From Nematostella vectensis (taxonomy: Eukaryota > Cnidaria > Anthozoa > Actiniaria > Edwardsiidae): a stretch of 64,000 bases of DNA. The position numbers were made by a program, and so were the translations under genes. Below the pieces are notes generated by a model. It worked only from the letters and a program-made list of their open reading frames with translations, did no database searches and was not told where the DNA came from. The stretch covers positions 4,897,501 through 4,961,500 of the forward strand of contig NC_064035.1 of NCBI RefSeq assembly GCF_932526225.1, read 5' to 3'. The stretch's first letter is position 1. Each line of letters opens with the position of its first letter. Of this stretch, positions 23,800 to 34,277 are shown piece by piece.

Positions 23800-24905
23800 A
23801 ATCACCTCAGAAGGACACTAGAGTCGTCTTCCACTTTACATTAGATGCAACCATCTCACCACGACTCAAGCACGTACTAGCGGTGTATACCCCCAAGTAC
23901 GAACCAGTCTAAAGGTCGGTTCTCTCATCTGTGCTACAGGTATAAACAAAGTGAAATGAACAGCGAGATCTGATACTCTAAATGCCTGCTAGTCCCATTA
24001 GAATCGCCTGACTCGGGTGAACCAATCAGCACGCGGGTCAAAATGAGACTAGACCGCGCTTTGTGACAACTCGGCATTTCCTCGAGCCACCGGAAAATGT
24101 GGTGATCGAGAACTTGATCGTCTAGAAAGAAAAAGAAATGTCGTCGAACTAAGGGTTTTTTGTTTGCGCAAAACATGGTCCGAGTGTTAGGAAAAGAAAA
24201 CATCGCGTTAGCTTTTCATTACTCGCAAACTGCGGATTCACAACATTACCGCATCAAATTCCACAACATTGTGACAATGAGGTGATGAATATTGTGGTGT
24301 ATAAGAGTAAATATCACGGAAAACAATTGGTAGACCGAAAGTTCAAATCTTTTTGGTTTTGAAACGCATCGATGTATTTACTAATACAATGATCCAATTT
24401 CTGCCACTTTATAAGTTACAAATGCCATGGAGGAACATATATTCTTATTACAAGCGGAAGTGCGCTGTGCAACTTGTCGCCCTGGGTACACGTGAGCATC
24501 TCTTTGACTATGATGTCGACGCATTCCTTGTGCTTGGATAGAATGTACGGGTGGGGGGTACGCTGGGTAATCGCCCCATAGGAGCATTATACCAACTAGT
24601 AATTGGTAGTCAATGCGCATTTCTAAAATATACTTCCAGCTTTATTATAGATAACTAAGGGCAGTGCTGTCTAGGGTTAAAACCCCTGTTTACTAGCCCC
24701 AACAAATGTGCAACACACAAGGCTCAAGGCTCTAATTTCAATTCAATATCAGTATCAAAATAGAATGAGCAATGCATAATTGGCAGAACATAATTAAATT
24801 AACTGGCATATCATAATGGTCAACGTCATAGTTCGATGATTAATCGTTCTTTTCCACTCGCGCGAAAACGATAAACACGAAAGTCATTAGCATCTTTGTC
24901 ATATC
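23800..24905. other. Intergenic / promoter region of FN3-NYN gene
   Basis: Should contain the FN3-NYN promoter and 5' UTR (minus strand) and the 5' flank of the small gene candidate at 24906. I find no TATA box, repeat or gene that can be supported. Confidence 0.45.
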
Positions 24906-25490
24906 ATGGGAGCTGCTTGTTTGAGGTGTCGTTATGTAGAGTCAGATGGAAAAGAGGACTGGGCAGAGAAAACGTCAAAGACAGACAACAATAACGCATG
25001 TGCATTTTCTTCTTCGGGATAAACGAGTCGTGGTGGCTATGACGTCAGTCACGTCCGCCAATACGGAGAGCAGGAAAATCGACCGGGATACAACAGTTCT
25101 CGCGGTAGTTTGCACTTTTGCGGACACAAGAGACAACCTGGTGGGGCCTCGCTTAGTAAAGATGTTAATCATATGCAAATGACAGAGTGCACCAGTGGTC
25201 AGGGCCACAGCAATACCGACAGTTCAGACGAGCGTTATTTCGCGCAGTGTGCAAAGTGCGTGTCGCGTGATATAACCGATCTGATGGATGCTCACACCCT
25301 GCACCAGAGCCTGCGCCTCAATGATGCCGCGCTGCAGAGGATGATGGTTAGGGTTGAAGCAGCCATGGATAAAGCGTCCAGAGGTATTGCATCAGCGCTT
25401 GCAAGGAGGCCAAGCAAGGGGATTGGTGATGAGTCAGAAAGTAAAGTCACGTCTATGGATTTGTTTGGACCGAGAGAGTGCTGGCAATGA
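24906..25490 (+). pseudogene. Possible small myristoylated protein with in-frame TAA
   Basis: An ATG in good context starts MGAACLRCRYVESDGKED, which has the Gly2 and nearby Cys of N-myristoylated/palmitoylated proteins. The frame stops at TAA 25020-25022 after 38 residues, but the same frame then stays open for another 155 codons to 25490. The second part includes a CAKC pair, DITDLMDAHTLHQSLRLNDA and RMMVRVEAAMDKASRG, which look like amphipathic helices. I do not recognise the family. It could be a gene broken by a nonsense change, a readthrough gene, a missed intron or a chance frame. A 14-bp satellite begins directly after the final stop. Confidence 0.4.
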
Positions 25491-25850
25491 TAGAAATGAT
25501 AGAGATATAACGATAGAGATGAAACGATAGAGATATAACGATAGAGATAAAGCGATAGAAATGAAACGATAGAGATGAAACGATAGAGATAAAACGATAG
25601 AGATGAAACGATAGACATGAAACGATAGACATGAAACGATAGACATGAAACGATAGATATATAACGATAGAGATAAAGCGATAGAGATGAAACGATAGAG
25701 ATGAAACGATAGAGATGAAAAGATAGAGATGAAACGATAGAGATGAAACGATAGAGATGAAACGGTAGGGATGAAACGATATACATGAAACGATAGACAT
25801 GAAACGATCATGAAACGATTGAGATGAAACGATAGGGATGATACGACACA
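25488..25850. repeat. 14-bp minisatellite (GATAGAGATGAAAC)n
   Basis: About 26 tandem copies with small variations (GACATGAAAC, GATATAAC). Three long minus-strand frames rich in Ser/Leu/Tyr/Phe arise because no unit contains a stop. Decayed copies continue to about 25960. Confidence 0.95.
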
Positions 25851-26171
25851 GGTCGAGATGATATATAAATACAGACGAAACAGTGCAGGCGAAACGACAA
25901 AAATGAAATAACAGTGATGAAAATTACAAATAAAACTACAAGTATGAAATAATAGAGATAAAACAATAAAATGCGCTTAACAAAATGAACGTCAAAATAA
26001 ACGATTTTGTATGTTTATAGATTTAGTTACGCCGGGAAAAATGACCAATGATAAAGATAGTTAGTATTATCTTTAACGATTGAAGTGCAAACAGTGAAAA
26101 ACAAATGAAGATCGAGCCAGTCCTTATGAATAATGCTGTTTATTTTGGATCAGCTACAATAAGAAACTAAA

Positions 26172-27785
26172 TTATTTCTCAATGTCCGATTCTTCCGACT
26201 CCGCCTGGGAGACTTCCTTGCAACCTTGGCTATCACTATTATCATCTGACGAACCGCAGAAATTATTAATCAACATATACATGGCTAGTACGATGATACA
26301 AAAGCATCCGAAGAACACGAAGGTGAATGGAGCGCCGTAGTGATGCACCATCACTCCTCCTATAACCTCACCCGCGCCGTAACCTAGGCCCCAGTGCACC
26401 CCGTGCAAAATGCACTGCATCGTGGTAGCGGCGCCTGGGCCCGAGTTAAGACTGACGTACGAGAGACAGGCAGCCCATACCGCCGCGGTAGTAATACCTG
26501 GTAATAGCTCGACTACGAGTACTAACCAAGGTATGGGGATAGCGGAGTAGTAAAAGAGCCTTATAGAGTAGCAGATGAGTCCTAGATAAAGCACCTTCGC
26601 GTGGCCTATCTTCTTAATCAGTTTAGCTGACAGAAAGTACATACTCACCTCCGCGAAACAGTTCACCGCGGAGATGATACTAAACAAGAGTTGAGTGCCA
26701 CCGAGGTCCTTTAGATGCCAGAACAGAAATGTTTTTATGAACGCCATTAGGAAGCCTAGGTAAAGCGCGGTGAATAGGAACATGATGTATTTAGGGTTCT
26801 TGAGCGCGCGCAGACCGACACGAAGACTCCCGCCGTGGGATGTCTGCGCGCTCTCGTCAAATTTATACCTCGTGGCGACAACAAGCCCCAAGAACATGAG
26901 CACTGCAAAAGTGTAGAAACACGGAATGTAGTCAACGATCTCATAGCTGATATCGTTACTGCATTTATGGGTTGTCTTGAGTGACGCTCCGACTACGAAG
27001 GCTCCAATCCCCCATCCTATCGAACCGGTCAACCTCTGCATGCCATATTTATACGTCTCCTTTCCTAGGAGTTGTATCGTTGCTGTGTCCACCAAGGCGA
27101 GGGTCGGCGACGAAAACAACGTCCCAAAAAATGTGATCAGGAAGAGAGTTATAAACGCTGGCGTCGTGTCGAACTTTGTGTGCTCCTCGTCCTCGTCTAT
27201 GCTGAATTGTGTTATTAGCTCCAAAGGCCACGGACTGGGCCCTTTGTAGAAATAGGGAAGATACCTGCTCTTATCCATATCTACCATTTTGTCAATCTCG
27301 GGTTCTCCTGTCAGCTCGTAGTCAGGGTTATCCATGACAGGTCTATGGACGAAATTCGGTTCTACGAACTTGTTGGTCCCGTTACTGATGCTACACATTC
27401 GCTTAACGATGACTTTCTTCTCTTTAGGCGCGGGTACGAGCGAGAGGGAGAATGTTGTGGTTATGAGTGCAATCATGGAGATCACTAATACCAGTTTGCT
27501 TTTATGACATTTATCCACAATCGCTCCCCAAATCGGAATGACTAGAAAGTTCACAAATGGTTTTAGTCCCATGAGAATGCCTACTTCGCTAGGAGACAGC
27601 ATTAACTGCTTGAAGTACAGCGCGAGGTAGGGAAGTAGCGAGCCCCAGGCCGAGAAGAAAAAAAAGTAAAACCCTTTTGGGACTAGAAGAGTACGGTTCA
27701 CGGACGGGCAACATTTCTTCCTCGTCTCGTCTCCTTCGTCGTCGTCTAGAATTGCTTTCTTGTCTTCTGAAGTCATGTTATACAA
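26172..27785 (-). CDS. MFSD6-like major facilitator transporter, copy 1
   Basis: Intronless 537-aa MFS protein. After a charged cytosolic N-terminus (ETRKKCCPSVNRTLLVPKG) come the hydrophobic segments of a 12-TM carrier: FYFFFFSAWGSLLPYLALYF, VGILMGLKPFVNFLVIPIWG then the motif-A-like loop VDKCHKSK, a long variable extracellular loop, LALVDTATIQLLG, the MFSD6 signature FLFWHLKDLGGTQLLFSI, and HGVHWGLGYGAGEVIGG in the last third. The C-tail is acidic. MFSD6 relatives are plasma-membrane proteins without a settled substrate. ATG 27785 is followed by a second Met at codon 4; either could start. It is tandem with copy 2 and may be a retrocopy lineage because no introns are seen. Confidence 0.93.
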   Translation of the reverse strand: MYNMTSEDKKAILDDDEGDETRKKCCPSVNRTLLVPKGFYFFFFSAWGSLLPYLALYFKQLMLSPSEVGILMGLKPFVNFLVIPIWGAIVDKCHKSKLVLVISMIALITTTFSLSLVPAPKEKKVIVKRMCSISNGTNKFVEPNFVHRPVMDNPDYELTGEPEIDKMVDMDKSRYLPYFYKGPSPWPLELITQFSIDEDEEHTKFDTTPAFITLFLITFFGTLFSSPTLALVDTATIQLLGKETYKYGMQRLTGSIGWGIGAFVVGASLKTTHKCSNDISYEIVDYIPCFYTFAVLMFLGLVVATRYKFDESAQTSHGGSLRVGLRALKNPKYIMFLFTALYLGFLMAFIKTFLFWHLKDLGGTQLLFSIISAVNCFAEVSMYFLSAKLIKKIGHAKVLYLGLICYSIRLFYYSAIPIPWLVLVVELLPGITTAAVWAACLSYVSLNSGPGAATTMQCILHGVHWGLGYGAGEVIGGVMVHHYGAPFTFVFFGCFCIIVLAMYMLINNFCGSSDDNSDSQGCKEVSQAESEESDIEK

Positions 27786-28522
27786 TTGTTGCCATAAAGA
27801 GTTATAAAGGCGCTTGGAAATTAAATCAACTGGATATGGAAAAGTCTAGAAAAACAATGACAAAAGCTAGGATTTTTTCGTTTCCACAAGTTGCAAAAAT
27901 CTTTTCGATCACGTCAGAGTTGAATCACTGACCTTCGAATAAAAAGTCAACTGGTCCGAGAGATGGCGTCAAGCCTAATGAATAATTCATGGGGCACCAT
28001 AAAGTACATGCCAAGGCTGTCAAGCGATACGACGCGCGTGATATTAAGCCTTGTGATTGGACTATGTGTTTTCGGATATAAATCGGAAGTGGATTTGATT
28101 GGTTTGTTGTTGGGTTTTTTTAAACGGTTCTTTGAGTTCTTGGGTCATGAAGGGGATTTCATCAAAGGGTTGGACGTCCATTCAAAGACTTGACAATATT
28201 CTATGATCGTTTTTGAGACTTTAATCGGCTCTTTGTTTAAGCAAGAACTGTACTTTTATACAAATTCGGGGAAAAAAGAAAAAAATAGATGACAGTTTAC
28301 TATAATAAGACATGAAAATATCAGACACAGATAGCAAATGATATTATTCTAACCCTCTAAAAGGCATAATGGTTAGCCCAAACTTAAGCCATATAATCGG
28401 TTTTTAAAGCACGATTTTCTAGGCCGTTATAGCACCTGCTATAATAAAGGCTTAACTTGACTTTTTCATTTAGATTACCTCCAGATTTATAGTGAACCAA
28501 AGCCAGTTTGTGTGAAATCTTG
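27786..28522. other. Spacer between MFSD6-like copies 1 and 2
   Basis: About 740 bp holding the promoter of copy 1 and the 3' end of copy 2. No repeat or further gene seen. Confidence 0.5.
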
Positions 28523-30082
28523 TTAATACGCCCCTGAAGCATGTTCTTTACACCTTCCTTGTAAAATATTCATAACCCGCTCCATGTTGTTGGTAACGAT
28601 ATCAAGAACTAACAGACCTAATGACAGAACACCAAGAACACAAAATGACCCTCCAGTCCCTAAAGCATCAACCATGTACCCCCCGACCATTTCCCCGGCA
28701 CCGCAGCCCAGGCCCCAGTGAATCGCATGGATAACCCCCTGGAATGTCGCTGTGTATCCGGGGGTGCTATTCTCACTTACAAAGGCTAACATGGCGGCCC
28801 AAGATGCAGCTGACGTGATCCCTGACAAGATCTCGACCGTGAGCACCATCCAGGGACTGGTAATGAGGTAGTAGGCAAAGGCGCGAATAGCGTAGCACAG
28901 GAATCCCATGTACAACACACGCGTGTGGGTTATGAAAGTGAGGAGTTTAGCGGATAGAAAGTACATGGTCACCTCCGCGATACAATTAACAGCAGTTATG
29001 ATGCAAAACAACAGCTGGGTGCCGCCGAGTTCCTTCAGATGCCAGAACAGAAAGGTCTTCGTGAATGCGATCATGAAGCCGAAATGAAAAGCTACTAGGA
29101 GAAACATAAGGAAGCGCCCGCGCAACAGGCTTCGCACCGTATACAACCTGTCAGAGGTCTTTCCTTTGGGGCATGTGTCGTTTGGAAAGTTAAACTTGAA
29201 AGACGTAATTAATGCACACGACAGGAATGCAGCGAAACTGTAGAAACACGGTGTATAGTCTACATCTACTGTCTGAGAATCTCCGGAATCTCCCATGCAG
29301 TAGCCCCTAGCAGAGACGAGCGCACCGATGCCAAACGCTGCCACACCGAACCCAAGCGATCCCCACAGCCTCTGCACCCCGTACCTATGCTTGTCTCCCC
29401 CTAGATTATGCATCGTTACCGTGTCAGCGAGGGATAGCGAGGGCGACGCGATGATATTCCCGAATATTAGGAGTAGTAGCACGCGAACGAACACCACGCT
29501 TGTGCGAGACTTTGTGCACTCTTTGAGGCTCAGTATTACGCCCAAGGGCCAAGGCCTCGCTGCAGTCACAGTCCTGTACACGTGAAAGACTCTAACAGAT
29601 GTCGAGTTAAAGTTCTCTTCCAGCGGCACGAATATAACTGAATCATTTCTCAGCGCTCGGCGCGTGATGTTGAATACTTCATGGCAGTTTTCCTTTGCAG
29701 GAGCTACTATGGAGATTGAAAATACTGTCAGAATGGATCCAGCTAAGGCGACCACTATCACGTGCTTGCCCTTGTTGAATTTGTCCACAAAGAGACCAAA
29801 GAGAGGTACACAGATGAAGTTGACGAACGGCCTGAGTCCCATAAGGACGCCTACTTGACTCGGCAACAGACCTAGCTTTTTAAAATACAAAGCGAGATAA
29901 GGCAGAAGTGATCCCCAGGCCGAGAAATAGAAAAAATAAAATATTTTCGACGGCAGCAAAGCCAGGTTTAGCTTATTACTTAGATTCCATTGTGATTCAT
30001 TGTTTTCGCCTTCTAAGTTTCGCCTTCTGTAGTTGTCGCTACTGCTAGCCATTGAAATGTTTTTCTTAGTGATATTTGGCAT
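28523..30082 (-). CDS. MFSD6-like major facilitator transporter, copy 2
   Basis: Intronless 519-aa paralogue of the neighbouring copy 1, same strand. It shares FSAWGSLLPYLALYFKKLG, VGVLMGLRPFVNF with the loop VDKFNKGK, SLADTVTMHNLGGDKHRYG, the signature TKTFLFWHLKELGGTQLLF, and HAIHWGLGCGAGEMVGG. The extracellular loop between the third and fourth helices is shorter and different from copy 1. Start chosen as ATG 30082; a second Met occurs at codon 11 (MASSS). Substrate unknown. Divergence between copies is large enough that this is not a recent duplication. Confidence 0.93.
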   Translation of the reverse strand: MPNITKKNISMASSSDNYRRRNLEGENNESQWNLSNKLNLALLPSKIFYFFYFSAWGSLLPYLALYFKKLGLLPSQVGVLMGLRPFVNFICVPLFGLFVDKFNKGKHVIVVALAGSILTVFSISIVAPAKENCHEVFNITRRALRNDSVIFVPLEENFNSTSVRVFHVYRTVTAARPWPLGVILSLKECTKSRTSVVFVRVLLLLIFGNIIASPSLSLADTVTMHNLGGDKHRYGVQRLWGSLGFGVAAFGIGALVSARGYCMGDSGDSQTVDVDYTPCFYSFAAFLSCALITSFKFNFPNDTCPKGKTSDRLYTVRSLLRGRFLMFLLVAFHFGFMIAFTKTFLFWHLKELGGTQLLFCIITAVNCIAEVTMYFLSAKLLTFITHTRVLYMGFLCYAIRAFAYYLITSPWMVLTVEILSGITSAASWAAMLAFVSENSTPGYTATFQGVIHAIHWGLGCGAGEMVGGYMVDALGTGGSFCVLGVLSLGLLVLDIVTNNMERVMNILQGRCKEHASGAY

Positions 30083-31012
30083 TCAGCGAGTAACGTGTTT
30101 CTTTGTTATTAAGAGGGGAGGTTCACATCTGACACATTTTCTAGCAGAGGTTATAGACTTGAAGCGTGAAAGCTTTGAATTTACCTGTTCATACGATTAC
30201 GCATCTAAAATAACAGTTTGCATTGCGAGCATTCCTGATTGTTCTAGTTCTTGTTTATCACCCCGGAGTTTACACTATCCTTTTCAAATTACTTCACCGG
30301 CAGTATTTGTTTTTATACAAACTGTACTCCCAGCGTAACTAACATGATAGAACCCTTTTCCTAGGCTAACATCTCATGTTATCAATCTCTACAATTTTCA
30401 AATCTATGTATAAAATCATCTGAAAGTTCTTATTAGCAAGAAATTTTCTGTTTGTCGCTCTGAGTTTGACCATTTATTTTTCTTAACAAACAATGCATGG
30501 AACTGTTTGATTTGTTTAATCCATGCAACAATTTCTACGGACTGCTTATACCCCTTTTCAAACAAGCTCTAAATTTTGTTATCTTTGATTGGAAAAAAAA
30601 TCCGGGGCGTGCATCAGAGAATGCAGGGAAAAGTGGTATTATATATGCGAGGCGCGCAGGAATTGCAGGGAAAAGTGGTATCGTTCAAGGCACGAAGGAA
30701 CTGCTTGTTTTCATGTAGGAGCGTTTGAGATTTTTAACTACCAAGCGTATCGAGGTTGTGTTCCCCTACACCCACATGGCGGTGACCGAAAAATAGCTGG
30801 ATGTGTAAATGTTTCACAGAAATTTGAGAGATGTTGGCTTGGCATTTAAATACTAAAACGGAGCACGTACATAAAACATCTGTATTCGCAATTCTGATGT
30901 TGCGCTGGGGATTGGGTCGAGTTGATTAGCGAACAAGCTTGTCCGGTAACTCAGGAAAAGCTGTCATTTCTGTTTTGAATTAGATCCAGTTTGCTCACCG
31001 ACCAGAATTTTT
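30083..31012. other. Spacer between MFSD6-like copies 2 and 3
   Basis: Divergent spacer between copies 2 (-) and 3 (+). A segment with GCAGGGAAAAGTGGTAT occurs twice (near 30624 and 30667). No gene recognised. Confidence 0.5.
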
Positions 31013-31014
31013 CA

Positions 31015-31592
31015 CGCGTCGATAATGCCTCGGCGAGACCTAAAGCGTCGGTAATGCCTCGGCGAGACTTAGAGCGTCGGTAATGCCTCGGCGAGACCTA
31101 AAGCGTCGGTAATGCCTCGGCGATACCTAAAGCGTCGTTAATGCCTCGGCGAGACCTAGAGCGTCGGTAATGCCTCGGCGAGACCTAGAGCGTCGGTAAT
31201 GCCTCGGCGAGACCTAGAGCGTCGGTAATGCCTCGGCGAGACCTAAAGCGTCGGTAATGCCTCGGCGAGACCTAGAGCGTCGGTAATGCCTCGGCGAGAC
31301 CTAGAGCGTCGGTAATGCCTCGGCGAGACCTAAAGCGTCGGTAATGCCTCGGCGAGACCTAGAGCGTCGGTAATGCCTCGGCGAGACCTAGAGCGTCGGT
31401 AATGCCTCGGCGAGACCTAAAGCGTCGGTAATGCCTCGGCGAGACCTAGAGCGTCGGTAATGCCTCGGCGAGACCTAAAGCGTCGGTAATGCCTCGGCGA
31501 GACCTAGAGCGTCGGTAATGCCTCGGCGAGACCTAGAGCGTCGGTAATACCTCGGCGAGACCTAAAGCGTCGGTAATGCCTCGGCGAGACCT
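31015..31592. repeat. 29-bp minisatellite upstream of MFSD6-like copy 3
   Basis: About 20 direct tandem copies of GCGTCGGTAATGCCTCGGCG plus AGACCTARA, differing mainly at one A/G position. The units are contiguous, so it is a minisatellite and not a CRISPR array. It ends 121 bp before the ATG of MFSD6-like copy 3, within its promoter or 5' UTR, and each unit has several CpGs. Confidence 0.96.
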
Positions 31593-31712
31593 GTCCCTTA
31601 GTGCAGGTGGCGGTGGTCTGATGATGACATCACCTGAAAGACCGCAACAGAAACTCAGGTCGACCCTACAAGAAATACAAACACATGGATACCACACATC
31701 TGTGACCTAAAT

Positions 31713-33329
31713 ATGGCTTTCAAACGCGAGCGCGAAGAAATACAAATAGATGAAAATGAGGAAATCGCAGATGATGGTAAGGAGGAGGAGAAGAACGAAA
31801 AAGATCAGAAAAGTGATGAAAACCTCTGCGCCAAGGGTTGTTTGAAAAAGATTAATCAGAGGCGACTGGTATCCAAGCTGTTCTATTTTTTCTACTTTTC
31901 GGCGTTTGGATCTTTATGGCCGTTTTTCGCTCTTTATTTCAAACAACTGTTTATATCGCCGCGTCAGATGGGGATTCTTGTCGCGACGAGGGCCATGTTG
32001 CAGTTCGTGTGTACCCCGATATGGAGTGCTATAGCAGACAAGTACAATAAATACAAAGTGGTATTGTTGATGAGTTTGTCGTTCTGGCTAATAGCAACAT
32101 TCTCGCAAGCGATTGTGCCGAGTACTGTTCAACCTGCCGCGTGCTACAGATTTAACTCGATCCATCTCTATGCTAACAAGTCTTACACAAACCCGCCCTC
32201 CCCGCCCGATCCAGACCACTATCACCGAGTATTTGGCGTGAGTAACCTGTTCCCATGGGCGCTAGGGTTGTTCAGGAGTTTTGAGCGCCAGCGTGATGTC
32301 GACCTTCAGGAAGTACACTTCCCGACGTTAAAAACTCACGTCGCGCCCGAACCCGTAGCAAACTCTTCTTATCTTTTCATAGGGCTTTTATTAATCACTA
32401 TTTTTGGAATAATATTCGCGTCTCCTGCGCAGTGCCTCGCGGACACGGCCACTCTACAGGCCTTAGGCTCGGATACACACGAATACGGCAAGCAAGCGCT
32501 TTGGGGATCTGTCGGCTACGGAACAATGGCGCTATTAGTAGGACTGGCAGTCAGCGGTCGCCAGAGGCTTAACCCGTGCAGTAATGGCATGGACGTGGAT
32601 TATGTGCCATGTTTCTACGCGTTTGCATGTTTTATGGCCGGCGCGATATGCATCGCTACCCGCTTTAAGTATCACAAGCCAGATACCAGCGGTTGTGGAC
32701 CGGGTTTGCTGGAAATTCTAAAAATCTTCAAGCGGCTTGACTTAGTAGTATTTCTTTTCGTGGTGTTTTTTTGTGGCACTGCCATTGGATTCATACAGAC
32801 GTTTCTATTCTGGCACCTTCGGGAGCTGGGAGGCGAACAAGAGCTCTTCAGTCTTATAACCATGACTAATTCCGCCGCAGAAGTCACTGTCTATACCTTC
32901 TCAGACCGATTCCTCAGTCATGTGGGACACTTTAAAGTGGTGTACATGGGCCTGTTGTGTTACTCTTTGAGGTTCTTTTACTATTCGTACTGCACACGAC
33001 CTTGGCTTTTCCTCCCCATCGAGCTCATTCAAGGTGTCACCACGGCTGCTGTGTGGACATCGTTCGTATCGTACGTCGGTTCTAAGACCGAGATCGCAAC
33101 CACGCTACAAGGACTGGTCAGCGGCTTCTATACCGGGCTAGGGTACGCCACCGGGGGTTTGCTTGGCGGGTGCATGGTGCACTTATTCGGGTCTGCCACA
33201 GCATTTTTAGTGTTCGGCGAAATGAGTCTACTTGTTATGTTTCTGTTCATTATCGCAAACAACCTGAAAAGCCCTGATTCAAGCATGCAGGCTCACTATA
33301 TCAACAAGAGTCATGATTTTGAGAAATAA
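31713..33329 (+). CDS. MFSD6-like major facilitator transporter, copy 3
   Basis: Intronless 538-aa MFS protein, opposite orientation to copies 1 and 2. The N-terminus is very acidic and Lys-rich (residues 1-45). It keeps FYFFYFSAFGSLWPFFALYF, the loop IADKYNKYK, CLADTATLQALGSDTHEYG and the signature IQTFLFWHLRELGGEQELF, and ends with a short polar tail. It is the most diverged of the three (SAFGSLWPF against SAWGSLLPY). A 12-TM plasma-membrane carrier is expected; substrate unknown. The 29-bp minisatellite lies just upstream. Confidence 0.93.
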   Translation: MAFKREREEIQIDENEEIADDGKEEEKNEKDQKSDENLCAKGCLKKINQRRLVSKLFYFFYFSAFGSLWPFFALYFKQLFISPRQMGILVATRAMLQFVCTPIWSAIADKYNKYKVVLLMSLSFWLIATFSQAIVPSTVQPAACYRFNSIHLYANKSYTNPPSPPDPDHYHRVFGVSNLFPWALGLFRSFERQRDVDLQEVHFPTLKTHVAPEPVANSSYLFIGLLLITIFGIIFASPAQCLADTATLQALGSDTHEYGKQALWGSVGYGTMALLVGLAVSGRQRLNPCSNGMDVDYVPCFYAFACFMAGAICIATRFKYHKPDTSGCGPGLLEILKIFKRLDLVVFLFVVFFCGTAIGFIQTFLFWHLRELGGEQELFSLITMTNSAAEVTVYTFSDRFLSHVGHFKVVYMGLLCYSLRFFYYSYCTRPWLFLPIELIQGVTTAAVWTSFVSYVGSKTEIATTLQGLVSGFYTGLGYATGGLLGGCMVHLFGSATAFLVFGEMSLLVMFLFIIANNLKSPDSSMQAHYINKSHDFEK

Positions 33330-34277
33330 TACGCAACCAATTACTCATCCGTTCCTTGATGGACTGCTACATTCTATTTATTCGTTTTTAATTCTGAAAA
33401 CTGTTCCTCAATGGAATACATATTTTTTAATGATGAAGACACAGTTTTAGTGGATACTAAACTATTTTAGTATTTTACTAAACTTGTACTCATTCTAATT
33501 CTGATTCATATATGCTACTGGTAGCAGGGTTTGACACACACTTGTTTTGAATTATACAGTACAAACTACTAAGAAAATATAGAAAAGAGTAGAAGTAGAA
33601 AGAAGAAGGAATAACACGTGCTTTTTAAAGACATTAATGTGAACTTTGATAAATAGGTTTACTATAAAGTATTAAATAAAGAATAGTTTATAGGATTGTA
33701 TGGATATACAATTACGTGTAACTAGCCGTGAGGCGGTTAAGACTCGTGCAAACAATATTATTTATAAATCAAATTATAATGAAAAAGACCAGTAGGGGCG
33801 TGGCTGTGCCCCCCCCCCCCCGGGTTTCATGGTCGGTAAGGTGGCCGTGCATGGTGGCCGTGCATGCACGATTGATTTCATCTTTCAACTCGGTCTAATC
33901 AATGTTGAATTAATTTAGAACGGATGCCTTGTAATTGCTTTTCTCGTGTGCGTCGGGTCAGAGAAGTTCCTTGAGATTTAAATGAGGGGTAGAAAGTCCA
34001 TACATTTCTAACCCACATCTTATTTGAAAGGTAAGTGAATAAAAAAAGCAATGATACTTTATCAAAGACGTTGTTTTTGCTGTCAGCTCAGCATTGCCCC
34101 TGGCCTTCGAACCGGGTTTCCCGTGCTAGTAAATGAGCCTCTAGGGAACCTGGAATCTGAGACGGTTTTTTTTTACAGAGTTTCTTTTGATAGGAAACCC
34201 GATCAGGAAATAGACGCAACTTATAAAATTCAAATAATTGCAGAGTCCTTCCTCAAATGCAAACAAGTATCTCATCG
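33330..34277. other. Intergenic
   Basis: 3' flank of MFSD6-like copy 3 and of the minus-strand secreted-protein gene (convergent). Contains a poly-C stretch and GTAGGGGCGTGGCTGTGCCC near 33792, related to MITE family C, followed by a short direct repeat GGTGGCCGTGCAT. No gene. Confidence 0.5.

Noticed and set aside
31015-31592. CRISPR-like array
   Set aside because: 29-bp units are directly contiguous with no spacers, in a eukaryotic genome.
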